64,000 nucleotides of DNA from Methylocystis sp. B8 (GTDB taxonomy: Bacteria > Pseudomonadota > Alphaproteobacteria > Rhizobiales > Beijerinckiaceae), in NCBI RefSeq assembly GCF_005771425.1, contig NZ_VBTZ01000009.1:56603-120602 (forward strand), in the 5' to 3' direction. Shown here piece by piece: positions 53,301-63,746 of this stretch (the first letter of the stretch is position 1; each line of letters opens with the position of its first letter). The notes under the pieces are model-generated. The model was not told where the DNA came from. It did not search any database and worked only from the letters and a program-made list of their open reading frames with translations. Position numbers and translations under genes: made by a program.

Positions 53301-53569
53301 CCGTGAGTTCCTTTAGTGAGAAAAGAGCCGGTCCGAAGACCTGACATAACGAAGGCGGACGCTGCTGACGCAAGCGCTCAATTGAGCGGCGCGCCGGACG
53401 GCTCCTCTCGAAGGAGTCGATGTTTCATCTTGCACGCCCAAGCTTTGTCCGACAAGTCCGTGCAGACCAACGCCATTTCGCTGCCGCCGCGCCGCCATTT
53501 GAAATGCATGATTGTGGTGAGCGCGTGGCGGCGCGAGAGCGTTCGGACTCGTTTCGGTGGACGGTGGGA

Positions 53570-55156
53570 TTAGCCGCCTGCCGTTGGCGGAGCGCGACTA
53601 TCCGCCTCCTCCTCCATGAATCGTGGGAAAACCGGCGTTGGCGGCGGAAGCGGGGCCCCTTCCTGAAGAGCGTTCCCCTCGCCGGCGTGAGCGAAGTTCC
53701 GCTCGTCTGGACCGACGTCCAGAAGATCGAGGAGCTTGCCAGCCGATTCGGGCATGAACGGTTGCAAGGGAATCGCCAGCCGGCGCAGCGTTTCGGCCGT
53801 GACGTAGAGGACGGTCTCCATGCGCCCAGGGTCAGTCTTCTTCTTCGCCCAAGGCTCCTCCGCCGCGAAATAGCGGTTGGCTTCGGCGACGACGCGAAAA
53901 ATTTCAGCAAGCGCGTGATGCGGCGCGTAATCCTCCATGGAGGCGCGCGCCTTCTCAAGAACGTCGGCCGCCTGAGCGAGAATGTCCCTGTCCGCATCCG
54001 TAAGCGTATGTTTACGCGGTACGGCGCCCATGCAATTTTTGGCGATCATTGACAGCGATCGTTGCGCAAGATTGCCGAGGTCATTGGCGAGGTCGGCGTT
54101 GATGCGGTTGACGATCGCCTCGTGCGAATAATTGCCGTCTTGCCCGAAGGGAATTTCGCGCAGGAAGAAATAGCGCAACTGATCGACGCCATAACGCTCC
54201 GCGAGATCGATCGGATCGACGACATTGCCGACCGACTTCGACATCTTCTCGCCCTTGGAGAACAGAAAACCATGCACGACGATCTGCTTGGGCAACGGCG
54301 CCCCTGCAGACATTAGAAACGCCGGCCAGTAGATCGCGTGAAAGCGGGTGATGTCCTTGCCGATGACATGAGCGTCGGCGGGCCAGAAATGCGCCTTGTT
54401 TCCGCCTTCCGTAAGGTATCCTGTAGCTGTTACGTAATTCGTAAGAGCATCGACCCAGACATACATTACGTGCTTTGCGCTGGTGTGCTGGCCTGGCGGA
54501 ATCTCGATGCCCCAGTCGAAAGTGGTGCGGGAAACCGAGAGATCGGTCAGTCCCCGCTTCACGAAGGCGACAATCTCGTTCCGATAGTGTTCCGGCGTGA
54601 TGAATTCCGGATACGCCGAATAATGGGCGAGGAGCCTTTCCGCATAGGCCGACAGTTTGAAGAACCAGCTCTCCTCTTCCACCCATTCAACCGGCGTGCC
54701 GGTCGGCGCGAATTTCTTGCCATCCCGTTCGGCGAGTTCGTCTTCGTCGTAATAGGCCTCGTCGCGCACCGAATACCAGCCGGCGTATTTGGAGAGATAG
54801 AGATCGCCATTCGCCTCCATGCGCCGCCAGATTTCGAGCACCGTTTGCTTGTGGCGCCCCTGAGTCGTGCGCACGATGTCGTCCGCGCGGGCGTTCAGCG
54901 CCTCGCCCATGCGGGCGAATTGTGCAGCGGTTCGGTCAGCGAGCGCCAGCGGCGTCAGCCCTTCCTTCTCCGCCGTGCGCTGCATCTTCTGCCCGTGTTC
55001 ATCCATGCCGGTGACGAACAGCACGTCATAGCCGTCAAGCCTCTTCCATCGGGCGAAGGCGTCGGTCGCGATGCGCTCATAGGCGTGGCCGATATGCGGC
55101 GCGCCATTTGCATAAGGAATGGCTGTCGTGATCATGTAGGGGGGACGCTCAGGCAT
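53570..55156 (-). CDS. metG: Methionyl-tRNA synthetase
   Basis: 528 residues, charges tRNA-Met for initiation and elongation. The class I signatures are present: the HIGH-like motif in [24 protein letters not shown] near residue 20, and KMSKS near residue 306 in [16 protein letters not shown] zinc-binding connective insert is reduced, as in the short alphaproteobacterial form that also lacks the C-terminal EMAP-like dimerisation domain. The ATG at 55156 gives [15 protein letters not shown]; a 14-residue extension to 55198 is unlikely. Confidence 0.97.
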   Translation of the reverse strand: MPERPPYMITTAIPYANGAPHIGHAYERIATDAFARWKRLDGYDVLFVTGMDEHGQKMQRTAEKEGLTPLALADRTAAQFARMGEALNARADDIVRTTQGRHKQTVLEIWRRMEANGDLYLSKYAGWYSVRDEAYYDEDELAERDGKKFAPTGTPVEWVEEESWFFKLSAYAERLLAHYSAYPEFITPEHYRNEIVAFVKRGLTDLSVSRTTFDWGIEIPPGQHTSAKHVMYVWVDALTNYVTATGYLTEGGNKAHFWPADAHVIGKDITRFHAIYWPAFLMSAGAPLPKQIVVHGFLFSKGEKMSKSVGNVVDPIDLAERYGVDQLRYFFLREIPFGQDGNYSHEAIVNRINADLANDLGNLAQRSLSMIAKNCMGAVPRKHTLTDADRDILAQAADVLEKARASMEDYAPHHALAEIFRVVAEANRYFAAEEPWAKKKTDPGRMETVLYVTAETLRRLAIPLQPFMPESAGKLLDLLDVGPDERNFAHAGEGNALQEGAPLPPPTPVFPRFMEEEADSRAPPTAGG

Positions 55157-55308
55157 GAAATGGGATTTAGCTTGCTTCAGCCCGATAGGAAAGCGCATCC
55201 GAGCGCGTCGGGAAGATTTGAACTAAGTTAACAGAATATATTTACCCCAAAATGAACGAGGCTCCTCTGTCTCTCGGATTGCGCTAAATTGATCACGGGG
55301 ACGCGGCC

Positions 55309-55551
55309 ATGCCCGTATCGAAAAACACGCCAAAGGATATTGCGAAGAGAGTCGCCGAAAAGCGAAGCGCGCGCACAAATGGCTGGCGGCGTGAGACCTT
55401 CACGCTGGAGAGAAGCGAAGCGCGGGCGAAGGCGCGCGAATGGTTCGAGCGCTTCCCCAAGGCCGCCTATATGACTGAGATCGAGTTCTGGCGCGAACTG
55501 GAAGACGGCCGCATCGAGTTTACGATCCGCCGGCTGCCGAGCGCCGATTAG
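55309..55551 (+). CDS. Small basic conserved hypothetical protein
   Basis: 80 residues, charged and helical: MPVSKNTPKDIAKRVAEKRS, then WRRETFTLERSEARAKAREWFERFPKAAYMTEIEFWRELEDG, ending IEFTIRRLPSAD. No signal peptide or membrane segment. The ATG at 55309 lies after GGGGACGCGG. I do not recognise the family; codon usage is like the neighbours, and the ORF keeps a sensible charge pattern, so it is probably a real gene. It is divergent from metG. Confidence 0.65.
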   Translation: MPVSKNTPKDIAKRVAEKRSARTNGWRRETFTLERSEARAKAREWFERFPKAAYMTEIEFWRELEDGRIEFTIRRLPSAD

Positions 55552-55567
55552 CCCAACGACGCCTACC

Positions 55568-56338
55568 CTATTCCGGTCCAATATCCGGCGTGCGCCAGCC
55601 CAGATGCTGGCCGCTGTCGACGGCGATCATCTGCCCGGTCACGCTTTTGGCTCGGCTGAGGTAGACGACGGCGTCCACGACGCCCGAGACGTCAGCGGCG
55701 CGCTCTAGCGGCACCCCGCGCGCTTCCATTTCGAACTCCCGCTCGCCAAGCGCGGCGTTGGGAAAGACCGGCCCCGGCCCGACCGCATTCACGCGGATAC
55801 GAGGGGCGAAGGCCTGCGCCATGGTGAGCGTCGCCGACCACAGCGCCGACTTGGACAATGTGTAGGTGAAATGGCGAGGCGTTAGACGCCAGACCCGTTG
55901 GTCGAGCATATTTATGATCGCGCCATTGGCGCTCCCGGGCAGCGCCGCCGCAAAGTCGCGCGACAGCAGCAGCGGCGCGCGCAGATTGATCTGCATCTGC
56001 CGCTCATAAAGCTCCAATGAGAAATCCTTCGCCGCGTCGATCTCGAAAATCGAGGCGTTGTTGATGAGGAGCCTCAAAGGTCCAAAGGCTTCGCCCGCTT
56101 GCTCGATCAGGCGCTGCGTCGGAGCTGCGTCGGCAAGATCGGCAATCGCTGTCGCCGCGCGGCCGCCGCGCTGCCTGATTGCATGCGCCGCGAGCTCCAC
56201 CTCCTCCCCCGAGCGCGGAGATGCGTGCAACACGACGGGCCGACGCTCGCGCGCGAAGCGCTCGGCGATGGCGAGGCCGATACGACGCGACGCGCCGGTG
56301 ACCAGCACGGGCCCCTCTGCCTCGTCGCCCTCGCTCAT
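55568..56338 (-). CDS. SDR-family oxidoreductase (FolM/pteridine-reductase-like)
   Basis: 256 residues. Rossmann motif VLVTGASRRIGLAIAERFA with the GxxxRIG form typical of pteridine reductases and FolM. LLINNASIFEIDAA and the catalytic YxxxK as YTLSKSAL are also present. The Ser of the usual SDR triad is replaced: the segment reads AIINMLDQRVW, as in pteridine-reductase-like members. Substrate therefore is probably dihydromonapterin or another pterin, but this is inference. Convergent with a small hypothetical gene and downstream of gyrA on the same strand. Confidence 0.86.
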   Translation of the reverse strand: MSEGDEAEGPVLVTGASRRIGLAIAERFARERRPVVLHASPRSGEEVELAAHAIRQRGGRAATAIADLADAAPTQRLIEQAGEAFGPLRLLINNASIFEIDAAKDFSLELYERQMQINLRAPLLLSRDFAAALPGSANGAIINMLDQRVWRLTPRHFTYTLSKSALWSATLTMAQAFAPRIRVNAVGPGPVFPNAALGEREFEMEARGVPLERAADVSGVVDAVVYLSRAKSVTGQMIAVDSGQHLGWRTPDIGPE

Positions 56339-56365
56339 GCGCCTGCCCCAATTTGAAGCGATTAA

Positions 56366-59095
56366 CTAGCTCTGGGCGTCCTCGCCTTCGCCAACGTCGC
56401 CAATATGCTCAACGGAAACGACGCGCTCGTCTTCGGCCGTGTCGAACACGATGACGCCCTGAGCGCCGCGCCCGGCGATGCGTATGCCATCGACCGAGCA
56501 GCGGATCAGCTGGCCGCCGTCGGTCACCAGCATGATTTCATCGCCTTGACCAACGGGGAAGGAGGCGACCAGTTTGCCGTTCCTGGCGTTCACCGCCATG
56601 GCGACAATGCCTTTGCCACCGCGCCCCGTCGTACGATACTCGTAAGAGCTTGTGCGCTTTCCGTATCCGTTCTCGGAGACGGTTAGAATGATCTGCTCAG
56701 CCGCCTGCATCTCATAGAAGCGCGTGTCCGACAGCTCGACGGCGCCTGTCGCCTCTTCAGTCTCGGTCCCAGCTTCAGGCGAAACGTCCTCGCCCATGCG
56801 GCGGCGCAGCGCATTGGCGCGCTTCAAATAGGCCGAGCGCTCCTCGCCGGTCGCCTCGAAATGATTGAGGATGGAAAGTGAGATCACTCGATCGTCGGGT
56901 CCGAGCGCCACGCCGCGCACGCCCATCGAGGTACGGCCCTGGAAGACCCTGACCTCCGGCACGGCAAAGCGGATGCATTGTCCGTCGCGCGTCGTCAGCA
57001 ATACGTCGTCATGCTCAGTCGCGGTCGCGACGTCGACGATCGCTTCGCCTTCGTCAAGCTTCATGGCGATCAGTCCATTGCGTCGAACGTCGACGAAATC
57101 GGAGAGTTTATTGCGTCTCACCGTGCCGCCCGTCGTCGCGAAGATGACGTCGAGCGTCGCCCAGCTCTCTTCGTCCTCCGGCAGCGGCATGATGGTGGTG
57201 ATCCGCTCGCTTTGCTCAAGTGGCAGGAGATTGACGAGCGCCTTGCCGCGCGCCTGCGGGGCGGAAAGCGGCAATCGCCAGACCTTTTCCTTATAGGCCT
57301 TGCCGAGCGAGGAAAAGAACAGCACTGGCGTATGGGTATTGGCGACGAAGAGGCGGTGAACGAAATCTTCTTCCTTCGTCTGCATGCCGGATCGGCCCTT
57401 GCCGCCGCGTCTCTGGGCGCGATAGGTCGAGAGCGGCACGCGCTTGATATAGCCGGCGTGCGAGACGGTGACGACCATATCTTCGCGCGCGATCAGGTCC
57501 TCATCCTCGACCTCGCCGTCCGCCTCGATGATTTGGGTGCGGCGTGGCGTGGCGTACGCCTCCCTCACCGCCAACAGTTCATCCTTGACGATGCCGAAGA
57601 GACGTTCGCGCGAGCGCAAAATATCGAGGTAATCGGCGATCTCAGCGGCAAGCTTATTTAAGGCTTCGGAGATCTCTTCGCGACCGAGCGCCGTCAGCCG
57701 CTGCAGACGTAGATCGAGAATGGCGCGCGCCTGCGCTTCTGAGAGCCTGATGGTTCCGTCATCGGTGAGCTTGTGTCGCGGATCGGCGATCAGCTCGACG
57801 AGCGGCGCCATGTCCTTCGCCGGCCAGTCACGCGCCATCAGCGCCTCGCGCGCCGCGGCTGCATCAGGCGACGTGCGGATAAGGCGAATGACTTCGTCGA
57901 TATTCGCCACCGCGATGGCGAGACCCACTTGCAGATGCGCGTTGTCCCGCGCCTTGGCGAGGCGAAACTTGGTGCGCCGCGTGACCACCGTTTCGCGGAA
58001 ATCGACGAAGGAGCGCAATACGTCATGGAGCGTCATCAGCTCCGGGCGCCCGCCATTCAGCGCGATCATATTGACGGGAAAACTTGTCTGAAGCGCGGTG
58101 TGACGCCAAAGCTGGTTCAAAACAACGTCGGCGACGGCCTCACGCTTCAATTCGACGACGATTCGCATGCCGTCGCGATCGGACTCGTCGCGCAGATCGG
58201 CGACGCCTTCGATCTTCTTCTCCCGCACCAGATCGGCGATGCGCTCAATCAGCGCCGCCTTGTTCACCTGATAGGGAATTTCTGTGAAGATGATCGCCTC
58301 GCGATCCTTGCGCAAAGTCTCAATTTCCGACTTCGCACGCATGATGATCGAACCGCGGCCGGTGGCGAAGGCGTTGCGGATGCCGCCGCGACCGAGGATC
58401 GTCGCGGCGGTCGGGAAGTCCGGACCCGGCACGATCTCCATCAGCTCAGCGACGCTGATGTCGGGCCGATCGATCATCGCGACGCAGGCGTCGATCACCT
58501 CGCCAAGATTATGCGGCGGAATGTTCGTCGCCATGCCGACGGCGATGCCGCCGGCGCCATTGACCAGCAGATTGGGGAAACGAGCCGGCAGGACCGTCGG
58601 CTCCTGTTCCTTGCCATCGTAATTGGCCTGGAAGTCGACAGTGCCTTCGTCGATGTCTTCGAGCAGCGCGAGCGCAGGCTTCGCGAGCCGCGACTCGGTG
58701 TAGCGCATCGCCGCCGGCGGATCATTGTCGACCGAACCAAAATTGCCCTGCCCGTCGATAAGCGGCAGGCGCATCGAAAAGGGCTGCGCCATGCGCACAA
58801 GCGCGTCATAGATCGCCGCGTCGCCATGCGGGTGGTATTTACCCATCACGTCGCCGACGATGCGCGCCGACTTCACATAAGCCTTGTCCGGCGTATGCCC
58901 GTTCTCATGCATCGAAAACAGAATGCGACGATGCACCGGCTTCAAACCGTCACGGACGTCCGGCAGCGCGCGCGAAACGATCACGCTCATCGCGTAATCG
59001 AGATAGCTGCGCTTCATCTCGTCGGTGATCGAGACCGGCTTAATGTCGGAGCCGGGCTTGTCGGAATCGTCTTTTTTTGTTTCGTCGTCGGCCAA
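56366..59095 (-). CDS. gyrA: DNA gyrase subunit A
   Basis: 909 residues, the DNA-cleaving subunit of gyrase. The breakage-reunion domain has [36 protein letters not shown] and the active-site Tyr region AMRYTESRL near 135. The C-terminal beta-pinwheel has the GyrA box QRRGGKG near residue 560. The residue equivalent to E. coli Ser83 is Ala93 (GDAAIYD), while the Asp87 equivalent, Asp97, is retained. The acidic C-terminus and length fit alphaproteobacterial GyrA. A large antisense frame over this gene (57773-59374) is a shadow. Confidence 0.98.
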   Translation of the reverse strand: MADDETKKDDSDKPGSDIKPVSITDEMKRSYLDYAMSVIVSRALPDVRDGLKPVHRRILFSMHENGHTPDKAYVKSARIVGDVMGKYHPHGDAAIYDALVRMAQPFSMRLPLIDGQGNFGSVDNDPPAAMRYTESRLAKPALALLEDIDEGTVDFQANYDGKEQEPTVLPARFPNLLVNGAGGIAVGMATNIPPHNLGEVIDACVAMIDRPDISVAELMEIVPGPDFPTAATILGRGGIRNAFATGRGSIIMRAKSEIETLRKDREAIIFTEIPYQVNKAALIERIADLVREKKIEGVADLRDESDRDGMRIVVELKREAVADVVLNQLWRHTALQTSFPVNMIALNGGRPELMTLHDVLRSFVDFRETVVTRRTKFRLAKARDNAHLQVGLAIAVANIDEVIRLIRTSPDAAAAREALMARDWPAKDMAPLVELIADPRHKLTDDGTIRLSEAQARAILDLRLQRLTALGREEISEALNKLAAEIADYLDILRSRERLFGIVKDELLAVREAYATPRRTQIIEADGEVEDEDLIAREDMVVTVSHAGYIKRVPLSTYRAQRRGGKGRSGMQTKEEDFVHRLFVANTHTPVLFFSSLGKAYKEKVWRLPLSAPQARGKALVNLLPLEQSERITTIMPLPEDEESWATLDVIFATTGGTVRRNKLSDFVDVRRNGLIAMKLDEGEAIVDVATATEHDDVLLTTRDGQCIRFAVPEVRVFQGRTSMGVRGVALGPDDRVISLSILNHFEATGEERSAYLKRANALRRRMGEDVSPEAGTETEEATGAVELSDTRFYEMQAAEQIILTVSENGYGKRTSSYEYRTTGRGGKGIVAMAVNARNGKLVASFPVGQGDEIMLVTDGGQLIRCSVDGIRIAGRGAQGVIVFDTAEDERVVSVEHIGDVGEGEDAQS

Positions 59096-59199
59096 TTGCG
59101 CGCCAGTTCAAGGATAGCGTCTAGGTCATATGTCTATAGGCGATTCGAGCGCGCGACGCCAGCATCGGCTGCTCAAGAAGATCAAGATAATTCAGTCGT

Positions 59200-59595
59200 T
59201 TATCGTCTTGTTAGCGATCTTTGTCGACGGCCGCCGGCCTCTTGCCGTCTCGGGCTTTCCGACGGCCGGCTTCTGTTTTTTTCACCCGCCCGAAGCGCGG
59301 CCTCGACCGCCAATTTGGCCCAACGAATGAGCTCGTCATCGTCTTCGAGCGCGCAGTCAGGAAGGCTCCAATAGGAAATGGTGATCGGTCGATCCTTGCC
59401 CTGATAGGTGAAAGGCCGGCAGCCTGCCGCTTGAAACTGCGGCGCGCTATGGCGATCGGCCTTTAGGTAGATTTCGCCGCCAGCTTCAATGGCAAAGAAG
59501 AGGCCATCGACGTAAACGCCATGGCCGCTGAACATGCGCTTCACGGACACCGCGGTAAAGGGGGCGAAAAGCTCTTCGATACGCGCGCGGTCCAC
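59200..59595 (-). CDS. TfoX/Sxy N-terminal-domain protein
   Basis: 131 residues, only the N-terminal TfoX domain: VDRARIEELFAPFTAVSVKRMFSGHGVYVDGLFFAI, then GEIYLKADRHSAPQF and a YWSLPDCALEDDDELIRWAKLAVEAA helix. The full TfoX of Haemophilus regulates competence; single-domain proteins of this kind are widespread and of unknown role. The C-terminus is basic (RRQEAGGRRQRSL). The GTG at 59593-59595 has CGGAG five bases upstream. It follows the SufA-like gene by 16 bases. Confidence 0.8.
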   Translation of the reverse strand: MDRARIEELFAPFTAVSVKRMFSGHGVYVDGLFFAIEAGGEIYLKADRHSAPQFQAAGCRPFTYQGKDRPITISYWSLPDCALEDDDELIRWAKLAVEAALRAGEKNRSRPSESPRRQEAGGRRQRSLTRR

Positions 59596-59611
59596 AGCGA
59601 CTCCGTTGACT

Positions 59612-60004
59612 TCAGGAACTCCCGATCTCCGGCGCGGCGCCGACCTTTCCAAGGTTGGCCGGTGTCAGCTCGACGCTTTCGCCGCAACCGCAGGCTGATG
59701 TCTGATTGGGGTTTTCGAATACGAAGGTCGACGAGAACTGCGTCGTTTTCACGTCCATTGTCGTGCCGAGCAGATAGAGCACCGCCGCGGCGTCGACGAT
59801 CACTCGGCCGCCCTCAACGTCGATGATCTCGTCGCCCTTTTTGGGTTCGGCGATGTCCATTTTGTAGGACATGCCGGCGCAGCCGCCCTTCTCCACTGAG
59901 ACGCGCAGCCCTTGCCCTTCGTCGGCTGTGGCCAACAGCGCGCGCACGCGCTCGGCCGCCGCCGGGCTGACATTCATCACGCTCATTTTCTGGATAGCAG
60001 TCAT
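59612..60004 (-). CDS. sufA: A-type iron-sulfur carrier protein (SufA/IscA family)
   Basis: 130 residues. The three conserved cysteines of A-type carriers are present: Cys in KGGCAGMSY, and the C-terminal pair in SACGCGES. It binds Fe-S clusters or iron and delivers them to apo-proteins. Its place after the sufS and SufT-like genes in a suf operon supports the SufA name. ATG at 60002-60004. Downstream of it on the same strand is the TfoX-like gene. Confidence 0.92.
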   Translation of the reverse strand: MTAIQKMSVMNVSPAAAERVRALLATADEGQGLRVSVEKGGCAGMSYKMDIAEPKKGDEIIDVEGGRVIVDAAAVLYLLGTTMDVKTTQFSSTFVFENPNQTSACGCGESVELTPANLGKVGAAPEIGSS

Positions 60005-60034
60005 TTGCAAAATTCTTCCCCTAAGAAAGCGCGT

Positions 60035-60412
60035 TCACCACATGTCGAGCGCGATGCGCGCTTCGTCGGACATACGGCTTTGATCCCAAGGAGGATCAAA
60101 CACCATGTTCACCTTCACGTCGCTGACGCCGGGCACGGCGCTGACCGCATTCTTGACCCAGATCGGCATTTCGCCCGCGACTGGACAGCCTGGCGCGGTC
60201 AGCGTCATGTCGATTTCGACAAGTCCGTCATCGGAGATGTCGACCCGGTAGATCAGGCCGAGTTCGTAGATATCGGCCGGAATTTCTGGATCGTAGACGG
60301 TCTTCAGCGCCTTTACGAGGTCGTTCGCCAAGCGCTCATTTTCAATGGCCTGAGACGTTTGATCCGCCGCTGAGGCGCGATCGGTTTCGCTTGTGTTCGG
60401 AGCATCGTTCAT
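60035..60412 (-). CDS. SUF system DUF59 protein (SufT-like)
   Basis: 125 residues, an MIP18/DUF59 domain: VKALKTVYDPEIPADIYELGLIYRVDISDDG, then ALTAPGCPVAGEMP-type motif (here TLTAPGCPVAGEMPIW) with the conserved Cys, and FDPPWDQSRMSDEARIALDM at the end. Such proteins (SufT, PaaD-like) assist Fe-S maturation. Residues 1-25 are a Ser/Thr/Gln-rich linker. ATG at 60410-60412, 16 bases after sufS. Typical suf-operon member in Alphaproteobacteria. Confidence 0.92.
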   Translation of the reverse strand: MNDAPNTSETDRASAADQTSQAIENERLANDLVKALKTVYDPEIPADIYELGLIYRVDISDDGLVEIDMTLTAPGCPVAGEMPIWVKNAVSAVPGVSDVKVNMVFDPPWDQSRMSDEARIALDMW

Positions 60413-60428
60413 GAACACGAAATTCTCC

Positions 60429-61673
60429 TCAGGCGAAAAGAGAGCGGGCTTTTTCAAGCGCTTCCGCCAGCCGGTCGATCTCCTCGCGCCTATTGTATAG
60501 CGCAAAGGATGCGCGACAGGTGGAGGTGACGCCGAAACGGGAAAGAAGCGGCATCGCGCAATGCGTCCCGGCTCGCACGGCGATGCCGGAACGATCGATC
60601 ACCGTGGCGATGTCGTGCGCATGCGCCGACGCCATATCGAAGGATACGATCGGTCCCTTATCGGGCGCCTGGCCATAGATTCTCAACCCTTCAATCTGCG
60701 ACAGTCTCTGATGCGCGTATGCCGTCAGACCCGCTTCATGCTCCCGGATCGCGTCCCGGCCAATGCGCTCCATATAGTCGAGCGCGGCGCCGAGCCCGAC
60801 GGCCTGGGCGATGGGAGGCGTGCCTGCTTCGAAACGGTGCGGCGGGTCGTTATAAGTGACGGCGTCGAGCGTCACGGTTTCGATCATCTCGCCGCCGCCA
60901 GCGTAGGGCGGCAACGCTTCCAGCCATTTACGCTTGCCGTAAAGCGCGCCGATTCCGGTCGGGCCATAGAGTTTGTGGCCGGTCAGCACATAGAAGTCGG
61001 CGTCGAGCGCCTGCACGTCGACATCCAGATGCACGGCGCCCTGCGAACCGTCGACGCAGAGCGGAACCCCATGCGCATGGGCGATGCGCGCGACATCAGC
61101 GATTGGAACCGGCGCGCCGAGCACATTCGACATATGCGTGAGCGCGACGATCTTCGTTCGCTTCGAAATGAGCTTCTCAAGCGCCTCGAGCGCGAAGCGG
61201 CCGTCGTCGTCGACCTCGAGCCACTTCAGCACAGCGCCTTTGCGCTCGCGCAGGAAATGCCAAGGAACGATGTTGGAGTGATGCTCCATCACCGAGAGGA
61301 TAATCTCGTCGCCTTCGCGAATATGCGCCTCGCCGAAGGACGCGGCGACCAGGTTCAAGGCCTCGGTCGCGCCGCGGGTGAAAATGATCTCGTCGGTCGA
61401 TTCCGCATTGAGGAAGCGGCGCACCGTTTCGCGCGCGCCCTCATAGCCCTCCGTCGCCGCATTGGCGAGATAATGCAGGCCGCGATGCACATTGGCGTAT
61501 TCATGCTCGTAGAACTGAGTCAACCGTTCGAGCACGGCGCGCGGCTTTTGCGCCGAAGCGGCGTTGTCGAGATAGGCGAGCGGCTTTCCATAGGGGCGTT
61601 CCGCCAGAATCGGGAAGTCGGCACGAACTGCTTCAATGTCGTACGCCGTTTCAATGCGCGCAATCTCGTTCAT
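60429..61673 (-). CDS. sufS: Cysteine desulfurase SufS
   Basis: 414 residues, a group II PLP-dependent cysteine desulfurase that supplies persulfide sulfur to Fe-S assembly. LAYLDNAASAQKPRAVLE near the start, SVMEHHSNIVPW, the cofactor Lys in VLTGHKLYGPTGIG, and the catalytic Cys in the RFGVTSTCRASFALYN loop. The ATG overlaps the sufD stop (ATGA), so translation is coupled. No SufE or SufU gene is visible in the window. Confidence 0.97.
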   Translation of the reverse strand: MNEIARIETAYDIEAVRADFPILAERPYGKPLAYLDNAASAQKPRAVLERLTQFYEHEYANVHRGLHYLANAATEGYEGARETVRRFLNAESTDEIIFTRGATEALNLVAASFGEAHIREGDEIILSVMEHHSNIVPWHFLRERKGAVLKWLEVDDDGRFALEALEKLISKRTKIVALTHMSNVLGAPVPIADVARIAHAHGVPLCVDGSQGAVHLDVDVQALDADFYVLTGHKLYGPTGIGALYGKRKWLEALPPYAGGGEMIETVTLDAVTYNDPPHRFEAGTPPIAQAVGLGAALDYMERIGRDAIREHEAGLTAYAHQRLSQIEGLRIYGQAPDKGPIVSFDMASAHAHDIATVIDRSGIAVRAGTHCAMPLLSRFGVTSTCRASFALYNRREEIDRLAEALEKARSLFA

Positions 61674-62962
61674 CGATTGATCCTTCGAGAAAGCCACGCG
61701 CTGACGCGCTCGCCAAGAAACGCCTTCAACTGATCGTCCTCGAGCGCCTCCATCGCCTCATTGGCGAAGCCTTCGATCAGCAAGGCCTCGGCCTCACGCC
61801 GCGGCAATCCGCGCGCGCCGAGATAGAACAACTGGTCCTTATCGAGCCTGCCGCAAGTCGCGCCATGTCCACATTGCACGTCGTCGGCGAAGATTTCGAG
61901 CTCCGGCTTATTGTTCATCGTCGCCTGTTCGGAGAGCAGCAGCGCCTTCGACTGCATGGCCCCGTCCGTCTTCTGGGCGCCGGGACGCACGATGACCTTG
62001 CCTTGAAACACGCCTACGCTCTGATCGTCGAGAATATTGCGAAAAACTTCACGGCTTTCGCCGTTCGGCTTCGCATGGTCGACGACCAGAGTCGTGTCCG
62101 CATGCAACCTGCCGCGTCCCAAGGTCGCGCCATTGAAGACGGCGCTGGCCTTCTCCCCATCGAGGCGCACGAAAATCTGCCGGCGATTGAGCCCATCGCC
62201 TTCAGTCAACGCGAAGGAATTGATCGTTGCGCCCGCATCAAGATGCGCCAGCAACGAGGCAATGCGGATCGATTGATCGACGCCGCCTGAAACATGCGTG
62301 ACGAGATCGACACGCGCATTCGGCGCCAACCGAAGCAGGAGCGCGCTATTGTCCTGCGCCGGCGCCGCCGTCAGCGCGCCAAGAGTTTCGATCAAAGTCG
62401 CTTGAGCGCCCTCGCCCAGCATCACGAGCGCGCGCGTATAGGTCGACTGCGCCGCTTCCGCTGACGTAAATGTCGCAAGTTCGATTGCGCGGTCGATCCG
62501 CGCGCCGGAAGCAATCTGAATGACGACGCCGTCCTGCATCAGCGCCGCATTGAGGGCGAGCATCGAGTCCTGGGCGCCAATATCTGCGCTGGCGAGCGCC
62601 GACATCACATGCAGCTTGCCCTCCGCCAGCGCGCCACGCAGCGATTGGATGGCGACGCCACCGGGAAGCCGCGCGATATCGGAGAGATCTGGCCTGAAAA
62701 CGCCGTCGAGCGTGACAAGCCGCAGCGAGTCATGCGCGCGCGGCAGCGACAAAGCGCCATGGGAAGCGGTGGCGAGCGGCGCAGGTCTGCTCATCGCAGT
62801 CTTGAGGTCAGTATAATGCCACGACTCCACGCGGCGGTTCGGCAGGCCAAGCTCCGAGAACGCCGCCCAGGCGGCCGCTCGGAGACGCTGCGCGCCCTTG
62901 TCGCGCATCTCTTCGTAAAAGGAGGAAAGCGTCGCTTCCGCTTCGCTCGCCAGCTTGATCAT
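61670..62962 (-). CDS. sufD: Fe-S cluster assembly protein SufD
   Basis: 430 residues, a beta-helix scaffold partner of SufB and SufC. The family shows GLPNRRVESWHYTDLK near residue 40, the SRPAPL segment, a long beta-helical core and the C-terminal ADDVQCGHGATCGRLDKDQLFYLGARGLPRREAEALL signature. ATG at 62960-62962 begins MIKLASEAEATL and is preceded by GAGGCG, four bases after the sufC stop. Paired with SufB (partly visible at the window's right edge). Confidence 0.96.
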   Translation of the reverse strand: MIKLASEAEATLSSFYEEMRDKGAQRLRAAAWAAFSELGLPNRRVESWHYTDLKTAMSRPAPLATASHGALSLPRAHDSLRLVTLDGVFRPDLSDIARLPGGVAIQSLRGALAEGKLHVMSALASADIGAQDSMLALNAALMQDGVVIQIASGARIDRAIELATFTSAEAAQSTYTRALVMLGEGAQATLIETLGALTAAPAQDNSALLLRLAPNARVDLVTHVSGGVDQSIRIASLLAHLDAGATINSFALTEGDGLNRRQIFVRLDGEKASAVFNGATLGRGRLHADTTLVVDHAKPNGESREVFRNILDDQSVGVFQGKVIVRPGAQKTDGAMQSKALLLSEQATMNNKPELEIFADDVQCGHGATCGRLDKDQLFYLGARGLPRREAEALLIEGFANEAMEALEDDQLKAFLGERVSAWLSRRINR

Positions 62963-62966
62963 CGCC

Positions 62967-63719
62967 TCACGCTGCCTCTTGCGCGATGTAATCTTGATAG
63001 CCGCGCTCTTCGAGCTCCAGAGCAAGCTCAGGACCGCCGGACCGCATGATGCGCCCTTGCGCCATCACATGCACCGTGTCGGGCCTGATATATTCGAGCA
63101 GGCGTTGATAATGCGTGATGACGACGAAGGCGCGCTCGGGCGCGCGCAGCGCATTGACGCCGTCCGCGACGACGCGCAGGGCGTCAATGTCGAGCCCCGA
63201 ATCCGTTTCATCGAGAATAGCGAGACGCGGCTGAAGAAGCGCCATTTGCAAAATTTCCATCCGCTTCTTCTCGCCGCCGGAGAAGCCGGCGTTAAGCGGC
63301 CTCCGCAGCATCTCCTGGCTGACGCCGAGTTGCGCGGAGGCGTCTTTGACGCGCTTCATGAAATCCGGCGTCGCCAGCTCTTCTTCGCCGCGGGCGCGAC
63401 GCTGAGCGTTCATCGCCGCCTTGAGAAAGGTCATCGTCGCGACCCCGGGAATTTCTACCGGATATTGGAACGCGAGGAAAATGCCCTTGGCGGCGCGCTC
63501 AGCGGGATCGAGGTCGAGAATGTTTTCTCCATTGAGCCGCACTTCGCCTTGCGTCGCCTCATAGCCTTCGCGGCCGGAGATGACGTAAGAGAGAGTTGAT
63601 TTGCCGGTGCCATTCGGTCCCATGATCGCCGCAACTTCGCCGGCCTTTACGCTCAGCGTAAGACCCTTGAGAATTTCACGCTCGCCGACGGAGACGTGCA
63701 AATCTTTAATTTCGAGCAT
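62967..63719 (-). CDS. sufC: Fe-S cluster assembly ATPase SufC
   Basis: 250 residues, an ABC-type ATPase that energises the SufBCD scaffold. Walker A GPNGTGKS near residue 36, Q-loop in AFQYPVEIPG, the ABC signature FSGGEKKRMEI, Walker B LAILDETDSGLDID and the His switch in FVVITHYQRLLEYI. No membrane segment. It follows sufB after a spacer of 145 bases that contains a palindromic repeat. Confidence 0.97.
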   Translation of the reverse strand: MLEIKDLHVSVGEREILKGLTLSVKAGEVAAIMGPNGTGKSTLSYVISGREGYEATQGEVRLNGENILDLDPAERAAKGIFLAFQYPVEIPGVATMTFLKAAMNAQRRARGEEELATPDFMKRVKDASAQLGVSQEMLRRPLNAGFSGGEKKRMEILQMALLQPRLAILDETDSGLDIDALRVVADGVNALRAPERAFVVITHYQRLLEYIRPDTVHVMAQGRIMRSGGPELALELEERGYQDYIAQEAA

Positions 63720-63746
63720 TGCAAAAAACTCTTACCGGTCTCTCTG

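Noticed and set aside
57773..59374. 533-residue plus-strand open frame
   Set aside because: Lies wholly antisense to gyrA; no start signals and Arg/His-rich shadow composition.
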